Notes: generated from the letters alone by a model not told the origin. A stretch of DNA of 64,000 nt from Galeopsis tetrahit (GCA_963675135.1 OY776129.1:59335028-59399027), one strand, 5' to 3'. Counted from the stretch's first letter, positions 54,100-64,000 are shown. Numbers and translations: made by a program.

Positions 54100-54213
54100 T
54101 TTTTTTGATGGTTACAAGTTAAATACCCATCCCTTTTCCCCTCCCCATGACTCGAACCCAGGACCTAAGGCCTAGGTAGTGGTGCTCTAACCACTTGAGC
54201 TATCCCACTTTGT
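54100..54213 (-). mobile_element. tRNA-derived SINE, 114 bp
   Basis: On the minus strand it has box A-like TAGCTCAAGTGGTTAGAGC and box B GGGTTCGAGTCATG, and it ends in a short A run. A perfect 16-bp target duplication, CAATTGATGACCAACT, lies at 54084-54099 and 54214-54229. Short length, pol III boxes, A tail and long duplication define a SINE. Confidence 0.9.
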
Positions 54214-54369
54214 CAATTGATGACCAACTATATCCGGCCATTTATGCAATTATTTTGACACTGTATTATTTTGAAGAACTTGTTTGGTCAAGAACAACCA
54301 AACACAGAGCTATGACATTCAATCTCGCATTTTTGGCCGAACAAAAGTTGGAAAAAATACCTAGTTTAT

Positions 54370-54870
54370 TCAGCCTCTTATAACAATACATATAAGGCAA
54401 CGTTTGATTGGTTCTGGGGTGGTTTTATTTCGTTCCTTTCGCACATAATAGGATTTTCCCTTATTTACAAATATCCTCATAGGAAAATCCAAAACCCTAA
54501 TTTTTTTTAGATATGTAAAAACATACCTTTCAAACGAAGACGGCGACGGCAGAGGAGGCGGTGGGCGACGACTGCAGGTAGGGAGGATGGGCGGCGGCCG
54601 CGGCCACGGCAAGGAGGGGATGGGCGGAAACTGCTGGTATGGAGGAGGGTGTGCGAACGGTCGCAGCGAGAAGGAGCACGAACGGCCTGAGAAGGAGGTG
54701 GCGTCGCTGCGAACGTGGGCAAGGGGCATTTATATTCGGAAAGGAGGTGGCCGGAGACGGTCGGCTTTATATTCGGAAAGGAGGTGGAGTGGGGGAGAGG
54801 GAGAGACATAGAGAGAGGGAGGGAGGAAAATACGCGTGAAATGAGAGAAAGTTACATTTATAATCGGAAA
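54370..54870. other. GC-rich island inside the CACTA element
   Basis: GC-rich sequence at about 54530-54830 stands out from the AT-rich surroundings. TTTATATTCGGAAAGGAGGT is repeated at about 54728 and 54768. On the minus strand a Pro/Arg-rich reading runs into GGTATGTTTTTACAT near 54520, a good splice donor. It could be a captured first exon or the element's own promoter region. ORFs overlap on both strands, so no gene is called. Confidence 0.4.
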
Positions 54871-54874
54871 TGCC

Positions 54875-55010
54875 GACGGAAATGGCGACTGATATTTCGG
54901 TCGGCTTTGGCTCGTTGCCGTTAGCGACGGAAATGGCGACGGATATTTCGATCGGCTTTGGTTCGTTGCCGTTAGCGACGGAAATGGCGACGGATATGTT
55001 CCGTCGCCAT
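54875..55010. repeat. 51-bp tandem repeat of GCGACGGA motifs, internal
   Basis: The unit GACGGAAATGGCGACGGATA...CGTTGCCGTTAGC starts at 54875, 54926 and 54977 (period 51). It is related to the subterminal motif but carries GCGACGG in place of CCGACGG. Confidence 0.88.
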
Positions 55011-55161
55011 TGGATTTTTATAACCAAATGATAAATAATTAAATTATAAGTTAATTAATAAAATAGCCAAATGATAAATAATTAAATTATAAGTTATAAC
55101 CAAATGATAAATAATGAAATCTTATAAATTGTACAAAATAAAATAGCTAGGTTACATTAAT

Positions 55162-57545
55162 TTAATATTCATCTTCATCTTCGTCTTCATTTTCATTATT
55201 TGCCACATCTTCCTCTTCCTCCTCATCTTCTTCATCCTCATCTTCTTCATCCTCCCTCTCGTCATGTTCATCCTCCTCCTCATGTCCACTATCGTTTTCA
55301 ATAACAATCAATTGTGGATTTGCAGCCGTCAAGTCTACCGAAAGATTAAAATCTCCCGCAAACACTTCAGTTTGATTCTCTATTTGTTCCATTTGAAACG
55401 GAGGTTCATCTTCATCGTTGTTTTCCTTTTGGGGGACCTCCACCATTGACCTTGCCTTCACTTTGCAAACAGTGTGCCATTCTGATCTATTACGTTTTCC
55501 AGCTCCTGGATACGTGCAGTAGTAGACTTGAGATACCTGAGAGGCAAATACAAACGGATCATCCCCGCTATACTTCCTTTTCGAATTAACATCCACAAGC
55601 TTGTACTCCGGATGAATTTTGGTTCCTAAAGGGGATGTGTCAAACCAATGGCACTTGAACAACATTACGGTTTTCACTGGATATCCCGGATATTCAATTT
55701 CAACGACTTCGTGCAACACCCCAAAGTAATCACTTGCATCTGCATTGTAATTCGCACCCCTAAGACAAACACCACTGTTGTTAGTCGTTCTTGTTGATGC
55801 ATACTCTGATGTATGAAACCTGTAGCCTTTCACAATATAGCCGTTGTAAGTCCTCACACGCCGTAGTGGTCCTTGGCTGAGATCCTGTAAGAACCGGCTC
55901 TGAAAATCGTGCGATTGTCCCTATACGTACAGTTAAAATTAACATTAATCAAAACAATTATTTGTTCACGTAAAATTCAATTAATGATACTCACATAACG
56001 TTGGAACCATCGGGCAAATTGACGTTGAAGACTAGTATCTATGTCTCTATCTGAGATGTTTTGATCTGCATGTCGTAGTTCTTGTGTATACATCCTAATA
56101 ATTCACAACACAATTAGATGATAAATGACGCACGTTTAGTGCTATTTAATTAGATGATAAATATATGAAATACTTACTCAATGTAAGACTGAACTTCATC
56201 ACAATTCAATAACACGTACGTTTGTGCTATTTCAGCCTCTGTGTTTGTTGACCAATATCGTTCAGTGGCTTTTCCTATAGGTCGCCCCTTAGACTTGAAT
56301 ACAGAGAGCATGCCATCGACTTCTTGTTGCGTACCTCTACCATCGAAGTTACGTGGTTCATTCCTGATCCTCGTGTTGACATGGTCTTCAAAATAATATG
56401 AACAAAACATGCCAACCTCTTCATTCAAATACGCATTAACAATCGATTCTTCGACGTTTGCCTTTTGTTTAGCATTGCGCTTCAAGTTGTGGAGATACCT
56501 AAAATTATAATAGTTAACAAATTAAAATAAGGCTCCTTATACTAAAAACTAATTAAATGAGAGAAATAGAAGTGTTCACCTCTCAAATGGGTACATCCAC
56601 CTATACTGCACTGGACCACAAATCCTAGCTTCATACGCTAAGTGAACAGGTAAGTGTTCCATCGAGTCAAAGAAGCTAGGTGGGAAAAAACGTTCCAACT
56701 TACACAAAATAACTGGAATGTCTCGTTCCAAACGATTCATATCATCAACCTTGATTGTTGTAGACGTTAAATCTCTAAAAAAGAGACTTAATTCAGTGAC
56801 AGCCCTCCACACATTCAGAGGAAGAAATTCTCGAAACGCAATAGGTATCAAGCGCTGCATAAAAACATGACAATCATGACTCTTCATCCCTGCAACTTTG
56901 CCTTTTGTTGTGTCTACGCATCGACTCATGTTTGACACGTAGCCGTCTGGAAATCTTAACTCTTTAATCCATCTACACAATTTCTGTTTTTGTGCCTTAT
57001 CTAGTGTGTAGCAAGCCTTTGGATATTTACCTGTACGGGTATCCTGTTCCAACTCATCACGGCGACAGATAGTGTTCAACTCTTCCCTGGACTTTGGAGT
57101 ATCTTTCGTCTTGCCTTCTGTGTTCATGATTGTGTGAAACACATTGTCAAACACATTCTTCTAAATGTGCATGACATCCAAATTGTGTACTGGTGCCGAC
57201 ATGCTCAACGTGTACTGGTTGTTCATAAATTGCAGTAGTGTAATAGTATAAGACTTGATCAAAATTATAAGGCCACCGTTGTTCGCCATGACTTGTCCAA
57301 TTATAGTAATTATCAACGAACCCATTCATAACAACGTGGCATAAGACTTCATCAATGCTTTTAAATGATCTATTCTTACATTTCTTAGCATTACACGGAC
57401 ACCTAATACAATCCTCAGACATGTAATGTGGGTGTAGCTTTGCAAATTCAACAAATGACACGAGTTTATCATAAAATTCAACATTCACATTTTCTAAAAC
57501 GAGCCTAGGAGTACAATACATCCACCGACGATCCGGCAATTCCAT
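55162..57545 (-). pseudogene. CACTA transposase (TNPD type) with the catalytic core deleted
   Basis: The N-terminal ORF (57545-57147) starts MELPDRRWMYCTPRLVLENV and has the transposase-associated domain (FVEFAKLHPHYM..IRCPCNAKKCKN). It then breaks and joins directly to the end of the transposase: HNLDVMHI, a TAG, then NVFDNVFHTIMNTEGKTKD, and DUF4218-type sequence (KSHDCHVFMQRLIPIAFREF; FPPSFFDSMEHLPVHLAYEA) to 56576. Further exons follow: about 56500-56176 (YLHNLKRNAKQKANVEESIV), about 56095-55995 (MYTQELRHADQN), and about 55923-55162 (DUF4216-type YNGYIVKGYRFHTSEY; VMLFKCHWFD), ending in a long Glu/Asp tail. The several-hundred-residue DDE catalytic region normally between the first two parts is missing, so it cannot make active transposase. 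Confidence 0.85.
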
Positions 57546-58086
57546 CTGTTAAAAAATTTGACCAAATTAAAATTACACACTAAAAATTAAACACTAAAAG
57601 TAAAAACTATGTAGTAAAATTACACACTAAAAAATTAAACACCAAATTAAAATTACACACTGAAAATTAAACTATGTACACTTAATTAATAGAAAAACAT
57701 ACCTTAAATTTTCGCTCCAATCCAAATTTTTCCCCTAACTTTTTGCTCCACTCCAAAATTTTCGCGTGTTTTGAGGTTCTGGATAATTTTTCAATACTAC
57801 ATGCCGACGGAAATGTCAGTCCGTCGGTATATCGCGCGCCTAAATTCCGTCGGTATTGTCAATACCGACGGATAATTTCAGTCGGTACCAACGATTTCAA
57901 ATGCATGTCAAATCAGTCAGATTCCGTTGAACAAATTTCAGTCGGTATTTACATTGCCGACGGAAATTATCCGTCGGTAAAAGACGCGTATAAAAAAAAT
58001 AAAAATTACAGAAGAAAAATATATACACACTCAAAACAACCTACTTCTTAACAAACATAAAAAAAAAAAAAAAAATACAGAAACTC
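57546..58086. promoter_or_regulatory. Interval between the divergent TNPD and GRF-finger genes, with a motif cluster
   Basis: Subterminal-type CCGACGGA/CCGTCGGT motifs cluster at about 57800-57982, far from either element end. The interval separates TNPD (minus, from 57545) and the GRF ORF (plus, from 58087). A poly-A run lies at 58060-58075. A regulatory role is inference from the known action of TNPA on such motifs in En/Spm. Confidence 0.5.
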
Positions 58087-58527
58087 ATGTCTTCATCTTC
58101 CACATTCATGAAAATTGTGGTATGCCATTGTGGAAAAGAAGCTCGTGTGTGCATTTCGAAGCAAGAAAAAAGCAGAGGTAGACTATTTTATACTTGCCCA
58201 GATTCACTAAGTGGTCTTGGATGCTCCTTTTTTGTTTGGGCCGATGAACACGAAACCCACGGACAAGGAACGTGTTCACACGGAATGTTTCCGGGCATGG
58301 TGAGGAGAATTGACTCACTTTTGCTTGAAAATCAAGAGCTCAACAACAAGCTGAATAATGCAAAAGTAGTTGGTGAAATCTATAAGGATTCATCTGATCA
58401 CCTAACATCAGAAGTAGAATTTCAAGCTGGACAAGTTCAAGAGCTAAAGAAGCAGAGGAACTTTCTTATCATGGCCATAATATTATGTGTTCTACCCTAT
58501 ATGTTCAAATTTATAGGCTGGATGTAA
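58087..58527 (+). CDS. GRF-type zinc finger, coiled-coil, membrane-anchored small protein
   Basis: An intact ORF of 146 codons starts MSSSSTFMKIVVCHCGKEAR. Residues about 10-55 form a GRF-type zinc finger: CHCGKEARVCISKQ, GRLFYTCPD, and GCSFFVWADE. A coiled coil (RIDSLLLENQELNNKLNNAK) covers about 75-120. The C-terminus is one hydrophobic segment (FLIMAIILCVLPYMFKFIGW), probably a tail anchor. GRF fingers bind nucleic acid in known proteins; what this one does is not known. It lies on the opposite strand to the CACTA genes and is not a standard CACTA product, so it may be a passenger or a second gene of this element family. Confidence 0.7.
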   Translation: MSSSSTFMKIVVCHCGKEARVCISKQEKSRGRLFYTCPDSLSGLGCSFFVWADEHETHGQGTCSHGMFPGMVRRIDSLLLENQELNNKLNNAKVVGEIYKDSSDHLTSEVEFQAGQVQELKKQRNFLIMAIILCVLPYMFKFIGWM

Positions 58528-58999
58528 TCATAAGTTTATGTCTCTAATATGTATTGCTAAATTTATGCCTCTAATATGTATTGCTAAGTTTATGTAATGC
58601 TAAGTGTATGCATGTAATGTAACCACAACAACAGCCTTTCTTCAAGGCAATTTTCAATGAAAATGTTGTTTATCTATCACATAGAGTCTCCCATCACATT
58701 CACATTCACATAAACACAAACATGAAAAAATAGAGTACATTCAAACATAAATGAAGATCCAATACAGATCACATCCAAAATCACACATAAAACATAACTA
58801 AAATTAATATACACATTCTTAACACATAAAACACACATAACTAAAATTAAACAACTAATACTTAAACATAAAAGTAAATAGTTCAACAATAATGCAGATA
58901 AAAATAAATAGTTCTACAAGACATAAAAGTAAATAGTTCTACGAGACATAAAAATAAAATTGTTCAACAGAAATAAAAAATAAAATTGTTCAAAGACAC
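58528..58999. other. Spacer between convergent GRF-finger and TNPA-like genes
   Basis: It has short duplications such as TCTAATATGTATTGCTAA (two copies, 58540-58590) and ATAAAAGTAAATAGTTC. The ORF at 58677-58889 is a low-complexity AT-rich reading. Confidence 0.5.
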
Positions 59000-60633
59000 T
59001 CATTGACCAAAGGTCCACAAATCAATGTCTTCGTTGCCAACGAACTGTTGACCCAGATCGACGATGTCATCATCCTGCTGCATGGTCGGGACATAGGCTG
59101 AGGAGGCTGGGGGGGGCGCCTGGGGGAACAGACGCCGTCGGTAGAGGAGCTTGCATGGTTCTCTGATAAACCTCCTCGATCCTCTCGTCCGACCACCCCA
59201 TCTCTCGACCCATATTCACATGCATGAAATGGTTGAATTGTGCCATCGTCACATCAGGAGTTGGGGTGGAAGATACGGAACCCTGCGATGCCGTCTGGGA
59301 CGGACCAGCGCCGGACCTGACATCAGCGCTCATACGACCAAGGCCCAGAACTCGTCCGCGGGTGGTGGGGGCAACTTCCAAATAAGCCCGGTCCACCTCC
59401 TCAACTGTAGGGGCACTGCTGGTTCCGGCTTGAGTAGGGTCGACTTGAGTTCCGATCTCGGCCATCCTCCGGTTCATCTCCAACTACATAATTAATAATT
59501 TTAAATTAATAGAATAAATTATAAAAAATGTATTTAATTAAACAATTTTATTACTTACGTGGAGGTTAGTTGTGCGCCCGTATGTGGATTGCTGTGTATC
59601 AGCATTAAACGGATGAGCAATGCTCATCCGGTCCAAGTGAGTGGGTACACGCCCCGTATCCCGTTCCTAATAATTAAATTTATGTATTATATATATTAAA
59701 TATATAATTAAATTTATTGAAATTAATTAAAAAATTAATAAACACTTACAATGACCATCGACTGCTCAAGGATGGACCGGGCTCCAGTCCGATACCTGGA
59801 CATCCCACCCCCAACGTCAGATCTCCGGTTGGCCTTAGCAATCTCACACTTCCTGATGTACGCAGGATCCAGCCACTCCCTCGTCAATGAATCCCACAAC
59901 ACAACATCATTATCATCCTTACCCAAGCTCTGCGTCGTCCCATCGCTCCGCCATGCCATTCTCCATTCGTACATTAAATCCTTATACCGCTCTTGCGCCG
60001 ATTTACAGAAATACTTGAACATAGCCTGGTCTGAGTACATATTCCGATCCCAAGTGGTTTGTTTCTGCACATATAATAAATTGTTTATTATTGAACAAAT
60101 TAACAAACATTAATTAAATAATTAAGTAATTAATTACTACCTTAAATTCCTCGAAGTACGCCAACTTTTTTTGTTTTGGGACCTTCGACCAGGTAATTGC
60201 ACCCGCAGAGATCGGTAAAGAGCCAAAAGCAATCGTGCATGCCCTGGAGACCTCGTTACCAGGTAACAATCTGTGACATTAATTAACAAACAAAACACAT
60301 TATAAATTAAAACGAATGCGAAATTAATTAATTATTAATTATTAAACAATAAAAGTATTTAATTACTTACACTCCTCCATCTGTAGCCCAAATGCGCTCC
60401 CGGCCATCCCGAGCAGGAACAACAGGATGGTCCCGGACAGACGAATGAGACGACGGCTGATCAGGCGACGGGTGTGGAATGGGTGGCGGAGGCGACGATA
60501 ATGGTGTTTGTGGCAGTGTAGGCGCCGGCGCCTCGGGTCTAAGTTTCGATCGACTCTTTCTCGATCGGCTACGTGACCCGGAGGCCCCGTGAGATCCCGA
60601 GCCACCAGAGGCACCAGCACCATTTCCAGTCAT
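59000..60633 (-). pseudogene. CACTA second gene (TNPA-like, plant En/Spm transposase family), five exons
   Basis: Exons by splice sites: about 60633-60370 (MTGNGAGASGGSG.., Ser/Pro/Arg-rich), 60270-60141 (LLPGNEVSRACTIAFGSLPI..LAYFEEFK), 60064-59750 (DRNMYSDQAMFKYFCKSAQE; LMYEWRMAWR; KCEIAKANRRSDVGGGMSRY; GARSILEQ), 59666-59559 (ERDTGRVPTHLDRM..), and 59483-59000 (MNRRMAEIGTQVDPTQAG; TTRGRVLGLGRM; an acidic tail DDDIVDLGQQFVGNEDIDLW). The layout fits the Ptta/En/Spm plant transposase family, whose members bind subterminal repeats. In exon 5 a run of eight C (59113-59120) puts the clear C-terminal frame out by one base, so the gene is broken or there is a homopolymer sequencing error. Confidence 0.75.
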
Positions 60634-61640
60634 CTATTTAATTTAAACATTTAAATTAATAAATTATATATATAATACTAATTAATTAATAATAAATTTC
60701 TTAATTTAATAAAAAACAATAATCTAATAAATTAAAATTTAATCCCTAAATAATAACCTATTTTAATCAATAATAACCAATTTTAATAAATAATTTTTTA
60801 TTCAATCAACAATACCTAATTTAATCAATAATAACTTATTTTAATAAATAATTTCCTATTTTATTCAACAATAACTAATTTCCTATTTTATTCAACAATA
60901 ACTAATTTATTCAATAATTTCCAATTTTAATTAACAATTTTCTATTTTAATTAACAATCTATAACCTAATAAATTTAGTAACAATTTTTTCTAACTTTAA
61001 AATAACAATTTCCTAATATAATTAACAAAGCCCCTAATTTAATCAATAATTTCATAATTAGTAAATCAACAATATTAATCGAGCTAATTATAACTTACAA
61101 TATCATAATTTAATTATGTAATTAACTCCACTCCAATGTATATGCAAATTAAACAATAATATCAACTATATATATAACATCAATTATGCAAAACATGCAA
61201 TATCGATCTTAACAAATCACATTAATTTATTATAAATAACTATATACATCAACTAGCTATACATAGGCAATTATCCACTTACAATATCAACTAATTAATT
61301 AGATATATCAACTACATACATTCAAAATAATTAACTATATACATCAACTACAAACAATTTCATATGAATCTATATAACAATTTAAATTAACACATGCAAT
61401 TTAATTCATAATTTTAGGCAATACAATATAACTTAAAAATTAATTACTAACAAATTAAGAAAGCGTACCGTATAGATTTTCTAATCGAGTTGAGAGAACA
61501 CCTCGGCAGAGCCTCTTCTTCGCGCAATAGAGGAGATAGAAACAGGGAGGAGGGATCGAGGAGGGAGGAGGCGGGGGGGGGGGATCGACCTTCTTTCTCT
61601 CGAAAGAGAAAGAAGTAATCTGTTCTTCAGTTTATATACA
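60634..61640 (-). promoter_or_regulatory. Leader and promoter side of the CACTA element
   Basis: AT-rich sequence with many AATTTAATCAATAA units (60700-61100) is followed by a GC-rich leader-like stretch (61490-61620; a G run at about 61574-61583) and ACTTTCTTCTCTCTCG purine/pyrimidine tracts. On the minus strand TATATAAACTGAAGAAC near 61625-61638 is a good TATA candidate for the element's transcription. Confidence 0.5.
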
Positions 61641-61649
61641 AAAAAAATT

Positions 61650-62045
61650 GCCTTTACCGACGGAAATTTCCGTCGGTAATGACCAGATTAAATTTTGGGA
61701 GTCGATAAAGAGGCGGTTAGTTAATGCGGGTCGGTTACCGACGGAAATTTCCGTCGGTAATGACCACATTTAATTTTGGGAGTCGATCAAGAGGCGGTTA
61801 GTTAATGCGGGTCGGTTACCGACGGAAATTTACAATACCGACTGAAAAATCCGTCGGCCGGTGACCCAAAAATGACACCGTGTAGAGAGTTCTGAGTGTC
61901 CGTCGGCATTCCGTCCGCAAAGTCGACGGAAATTGAATTCCGTCGGCAGAGTCTTCTGACTTTGAATTCCGTCGGTAATCCGTCGGTACAGCCGTCGGAA
62001 AGGTAATCCGTCGGTATACGTCCGTCGGCAAAAACGAGCGTTTTT
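61650..62045. repeat. Right subterminal repeat zone of the CACTA element
   Basis: CCGACGGAAATTTCCGTCGG palindromes at about 61656 and 61738 and many single CCGTCGG motifs. An 80-bp stretch (TAATGACCA..GGGTCGGTTACCGACGG) is tandemly repeated from about 61676. Confidence 0.9.
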
Positions 62046-62054
62046 GTAGTGAAA

Positions 62055-62939
62055 ATAATGCAAATTATGCAACTCGATCGTCTTAGCTAATTAACTCATT
62101 CAACTGCTTACCACTTCTCTCAGAATAAAAGTATTAAATGATACTTCCTCCTCTTATAATAACCTTTTCCACAATAGGTTTCAACCCTTAAAATTGAAAA
62201 AGTTTATAAACTTCGTCCTCACAATATCTTCAATTTTACACAAATATTATTATTTTTTCTACACACATAAACAAAAGTCAACTCATTTAAAGGTTTATAA
62301 AATTACCCCTCAAAACAACACTCATTATCCTCAAAACTCCACTCATTATTACACATTTTTAATATATGTGCCAATTTACCTATGACCGTATCCTACTTAA
62401 TGACTTATTAGTCATACATAAAATGAATATTACATAAAATATTATCACTTTATTCACATTAAAAAACAATTTTACTGCTTATAAAATTGAAAAGTTTTTA
62501 TTACCTCAATTTTATCTTTCATATTTCATAATACTAGTAATAAACAATTTATAAATTGAAATATGAGTCTTTTAAGTAAGGAGCTAGGGAGTATCAAATA
62601 AATTGAAACAAATTGTTTTTTTTAATCAGTAAAAATCTCTTTATTGAAAGAGAAATCATTTAAAAATGGGAAATACAAATATGATCAAAAGCCTGATTAT
62701 AACATAAACAACTAAGCTAACGCATCCCACAAATAATAGTAGCCAAGAACGAGAGACAAAAGTAATGAGACGTCCAAATTAATCCCAGAAAAAAGAAATT
62801 GAAAAAGAAAAGTATGATTAAACTAAAACATGTACTTGTAATTACTAAGTAATTGAACAGATATGTACCGCAGCAGATAAGACCTACAGACAATTACAGA
62901 ATGAATCTGTTATAGAAAATTAATGAGTAAAAAGAGAAA
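62055..62939. other. AT-rich spacer
   Basis: No gene is seen. A T run followed by AATCAGTAAAAATCTCTTTA near 62610-62650 resembles the tail of a retroposon on the minus strand, but no ends are clear. Confidence 0.45.
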
Positions 62940-63524
62940 TTAACTAGGGTGCGGTAGACAACTGGAAACGGCAGAGGGGCCATTGATGTTGAGCCACTTT
63001 GTGATGCAATCCCTATGAAAAACATGGTCACATATGGCATGGAAGAAACAAATACTACAACTCCCTGAAGTTATTTGAGTCGTCTCGAGGGACTGTATCG
63101 ACGAATCATCGGCCTGAACAATGGGAGTGTGGCGGATAATGGCGTCGTGGTGGATGGTGAAATAGCCATGGACAAAGATGAGGGTATGGGTCGACGACAC
63201 TGATCTAAGAGTTTGGAGAGCATGGGTGTATACATTAACGAACAAATTTTGGAAGAATTGAGGGTGAATGAGGAAGGATTTGGTCTTTCGTTTGATGAGA
63301 GTGAATGTTTGATGGACGTTGTGGAACTGTGCCAGATTGACGGAGACGGTGGACCTGAAGTGACCTAGTGACCTGAAGTGGCGATAATGTTGGGAAAGAA
63401 GGAACCTTTGCCTACGTGAGGCGCTGCGGGCTGCCGGAATGGCGGAGGATTTAAGGTATTCGATTTCAAAGCTAGAATTCAAATCCACAGGCCTGCCTCC
63501 CCTTGTGATTCCATCAGAAAACAA
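62940..63524 (-). pseudogene. Degenerate RING-H2 gene, copy 4
   Basis: The C-terminal third matches the family: ADDSSIQSLETTQITSGSCS, then CSIC, CDHVFHRDCITKWLNIN. The spacing between the first and second ligand pairs is shortened (FFHAI in place of about 15 residues). Bases for the Ser-His-Phe segment before the last pair are missing. The frame therefore shifts and reads GPSAVSS, while the intended CRFQ-type end is found one frame over (CTCTGCCGTTTCCAG). The N-terminal 100 residues are basic, do not clearly match copies 1-2, and the first codons lie next to a copia LTR, so the true start is doubtful. Zinc binding would be lost. Confidence 0.65.
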
Positions 63525-63540
63525 AACTTGTAAATATGGT

Positions 63541-63757
63541 ATGTAGTTGACAGAATGATAATAATCACCGTGTAATTTACGGTGTATGATATTCTCATTA
63601 ATATAGGTGAATTACAACTTGTTGTACAAGAAAATAATCTATATACCAGGAAAGAACTTGTTGTACAAGAAAAGAATCTATATACAAGGAAAGAACTTGT
63701 TGTACAAGAAAGGAACCTAATCAATTTATTCATCAATCAAATCTTCTCTATTACCCC
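63541..63757 (-). repeat. Probable 3' LTR of a copia element at the window edge
   Basis: On the minus strand a polypurine tract TTGAGGGGGGG (63758-63768) precedes it. The LTR contains three copies of a 39-bp unit (AACTTGTTGTACAAGAAA.. at about 63616-63720, plus orientation). The exact far end is uncertain, and the other LTR is outside the window. Confidence 0.55.
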
Positions 63758-64000
63758 CCCTCAAGCGAAGAGTCGGAATCGCATCGACACGAAGCTTGGA
63801 TCGAAGCAGTTCAAAATTTGGCCGGGGTAAACTCTTTGTAAAAATGTCCGCAATTTGGAGATGAGAGGGAACAAAGCGTGTCTCCAAATGTCCATTTGCT
63901 ACAAGTTCGCGAATGAAGTGACAGTCTATGTCAATGTGTTTAGCACGCTTGTGAGCAATTGGATTCTGACTCAAAAATAGGGCACTCTTGTTGTCACATA
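63758..64000 (-). pseudogene. End of copia RNase H, element continues beyond the window
   Basis: The minus strand reads SQNPIAHKRAKHIDIDCHFI, then VPSHLQIADIFTKSLPR and LRSKLRVDAIPTLRLRGG. This is the standard C-terminus of Ty1/copia polyproteins, directly upstream of a G-rich polypurine tract. It is open to the window edge, so integrity cannot be judged. Confidence 0.85.

Larger units (their letters stand above)
52439..62051 (-). mobile_element. CACTA (En/Spm-type) transposon, 9.6 kb, transposase-defective
   Basis: The left end is CACTACAAAAAAGAGG; the right end, reversed, is CACTACAAAAACGCTCG. A 3-bp AAA target duplication lies at 52436-52438 and 62052-62054. Both subterminal zones are packed with CCGACGGA/TCCGTCGG motifs, the equivalent of TNPA-binding repeats. 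On the minus strand it carries a TNPA-like gene and a TNPD-type transposase remnant. It also carries a plus-strand GRF-finger ORF and a SINE. Strand is given as that of the transposase genes. Confidence 0.92.

Noticed and set aside
54100..54213. tRNA gene on the minus strand
   Set aside because: It has A and B boxes but an A-rich tail and a 16-bp target duplication, so it is a SINE.

Overview
The window reads as nuclear DNA of a flowering plant, most likely a eudicot. It has AT-rich spacers, spliced genes with GT..AG introns, a receptor-like cytoplasmic kinase of the PBL/APK2 type, RING-H2 genes, and transposable-element lineages typical of angiosperms (Tat, Reina and SIRE-like LTR retrotransposons, CACTA, MULE, PIF/Harbinger, SINE, LINE). 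I see no reliable marker of order or species. There is no bacterial operon, CRISPR array or rRNA.

Layout: 1-1158 is the inner part of a PIF/Harbinger deletion derivative. 1914-3118 is a non-autonomous Mutator-like element with a 9-bp target duplication. 3.2-7.6 kb holds two tandem RING-H2 paralogs, both broken; the second is cut by a solo LTR. 7689-18841 is an 11.2-kb Tat-lineage Ty3 element on the minus strand with dual RNase H, a 20-bp tandem array and an antisense spliced aORF. 18986-38665 is a Reina-like chromovirus on the plus strand. It is split inside its RNase H domain by a 14.6-kb SIRE-like copia element (22013-36615, minus strand), and its integrase core is inverted. 38.7-46.9 kb is spacer with MITEs, fold-back repeats and a third RING-H2 copy. 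47114-49827 is the one clearly intact host gene, a six-exon PBL3-like kinase of 417 residues. 49.9-52.4 kb is spacer with a LINE 3' end and fold-back repeats. 52439-62051 is a 9.6-kb CACTA element with a deleted transposase, a TNPA-like second gene, a GRF-zinc-finger passenger ORF and a SINE. 62.9-63.5 kb is a fourth, degenerate RING-H2 copy on the minus strand, and a copia element runs off the right edge.

How it fits together: the four RING-H2 copies are the remains of a local gene family shot through with insertions, and only one keeps a canonical zinc-ligand set. All three large LTR elements have nearly identical LTR pairs but broken coding regions, so they probably arrived recently as already defective copies moved in trans. 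The least ordinary items are the integrase inversion in the chromovirus, the large env-like 3' ORF of the copia element with its own TATA-like box, and the CACTA element with a GRF-finger membrane protein beside an internal cluster of its subterminal motif. I see no convincing wholly new system; these are the best leads. All identities and coordinates were read by eye.
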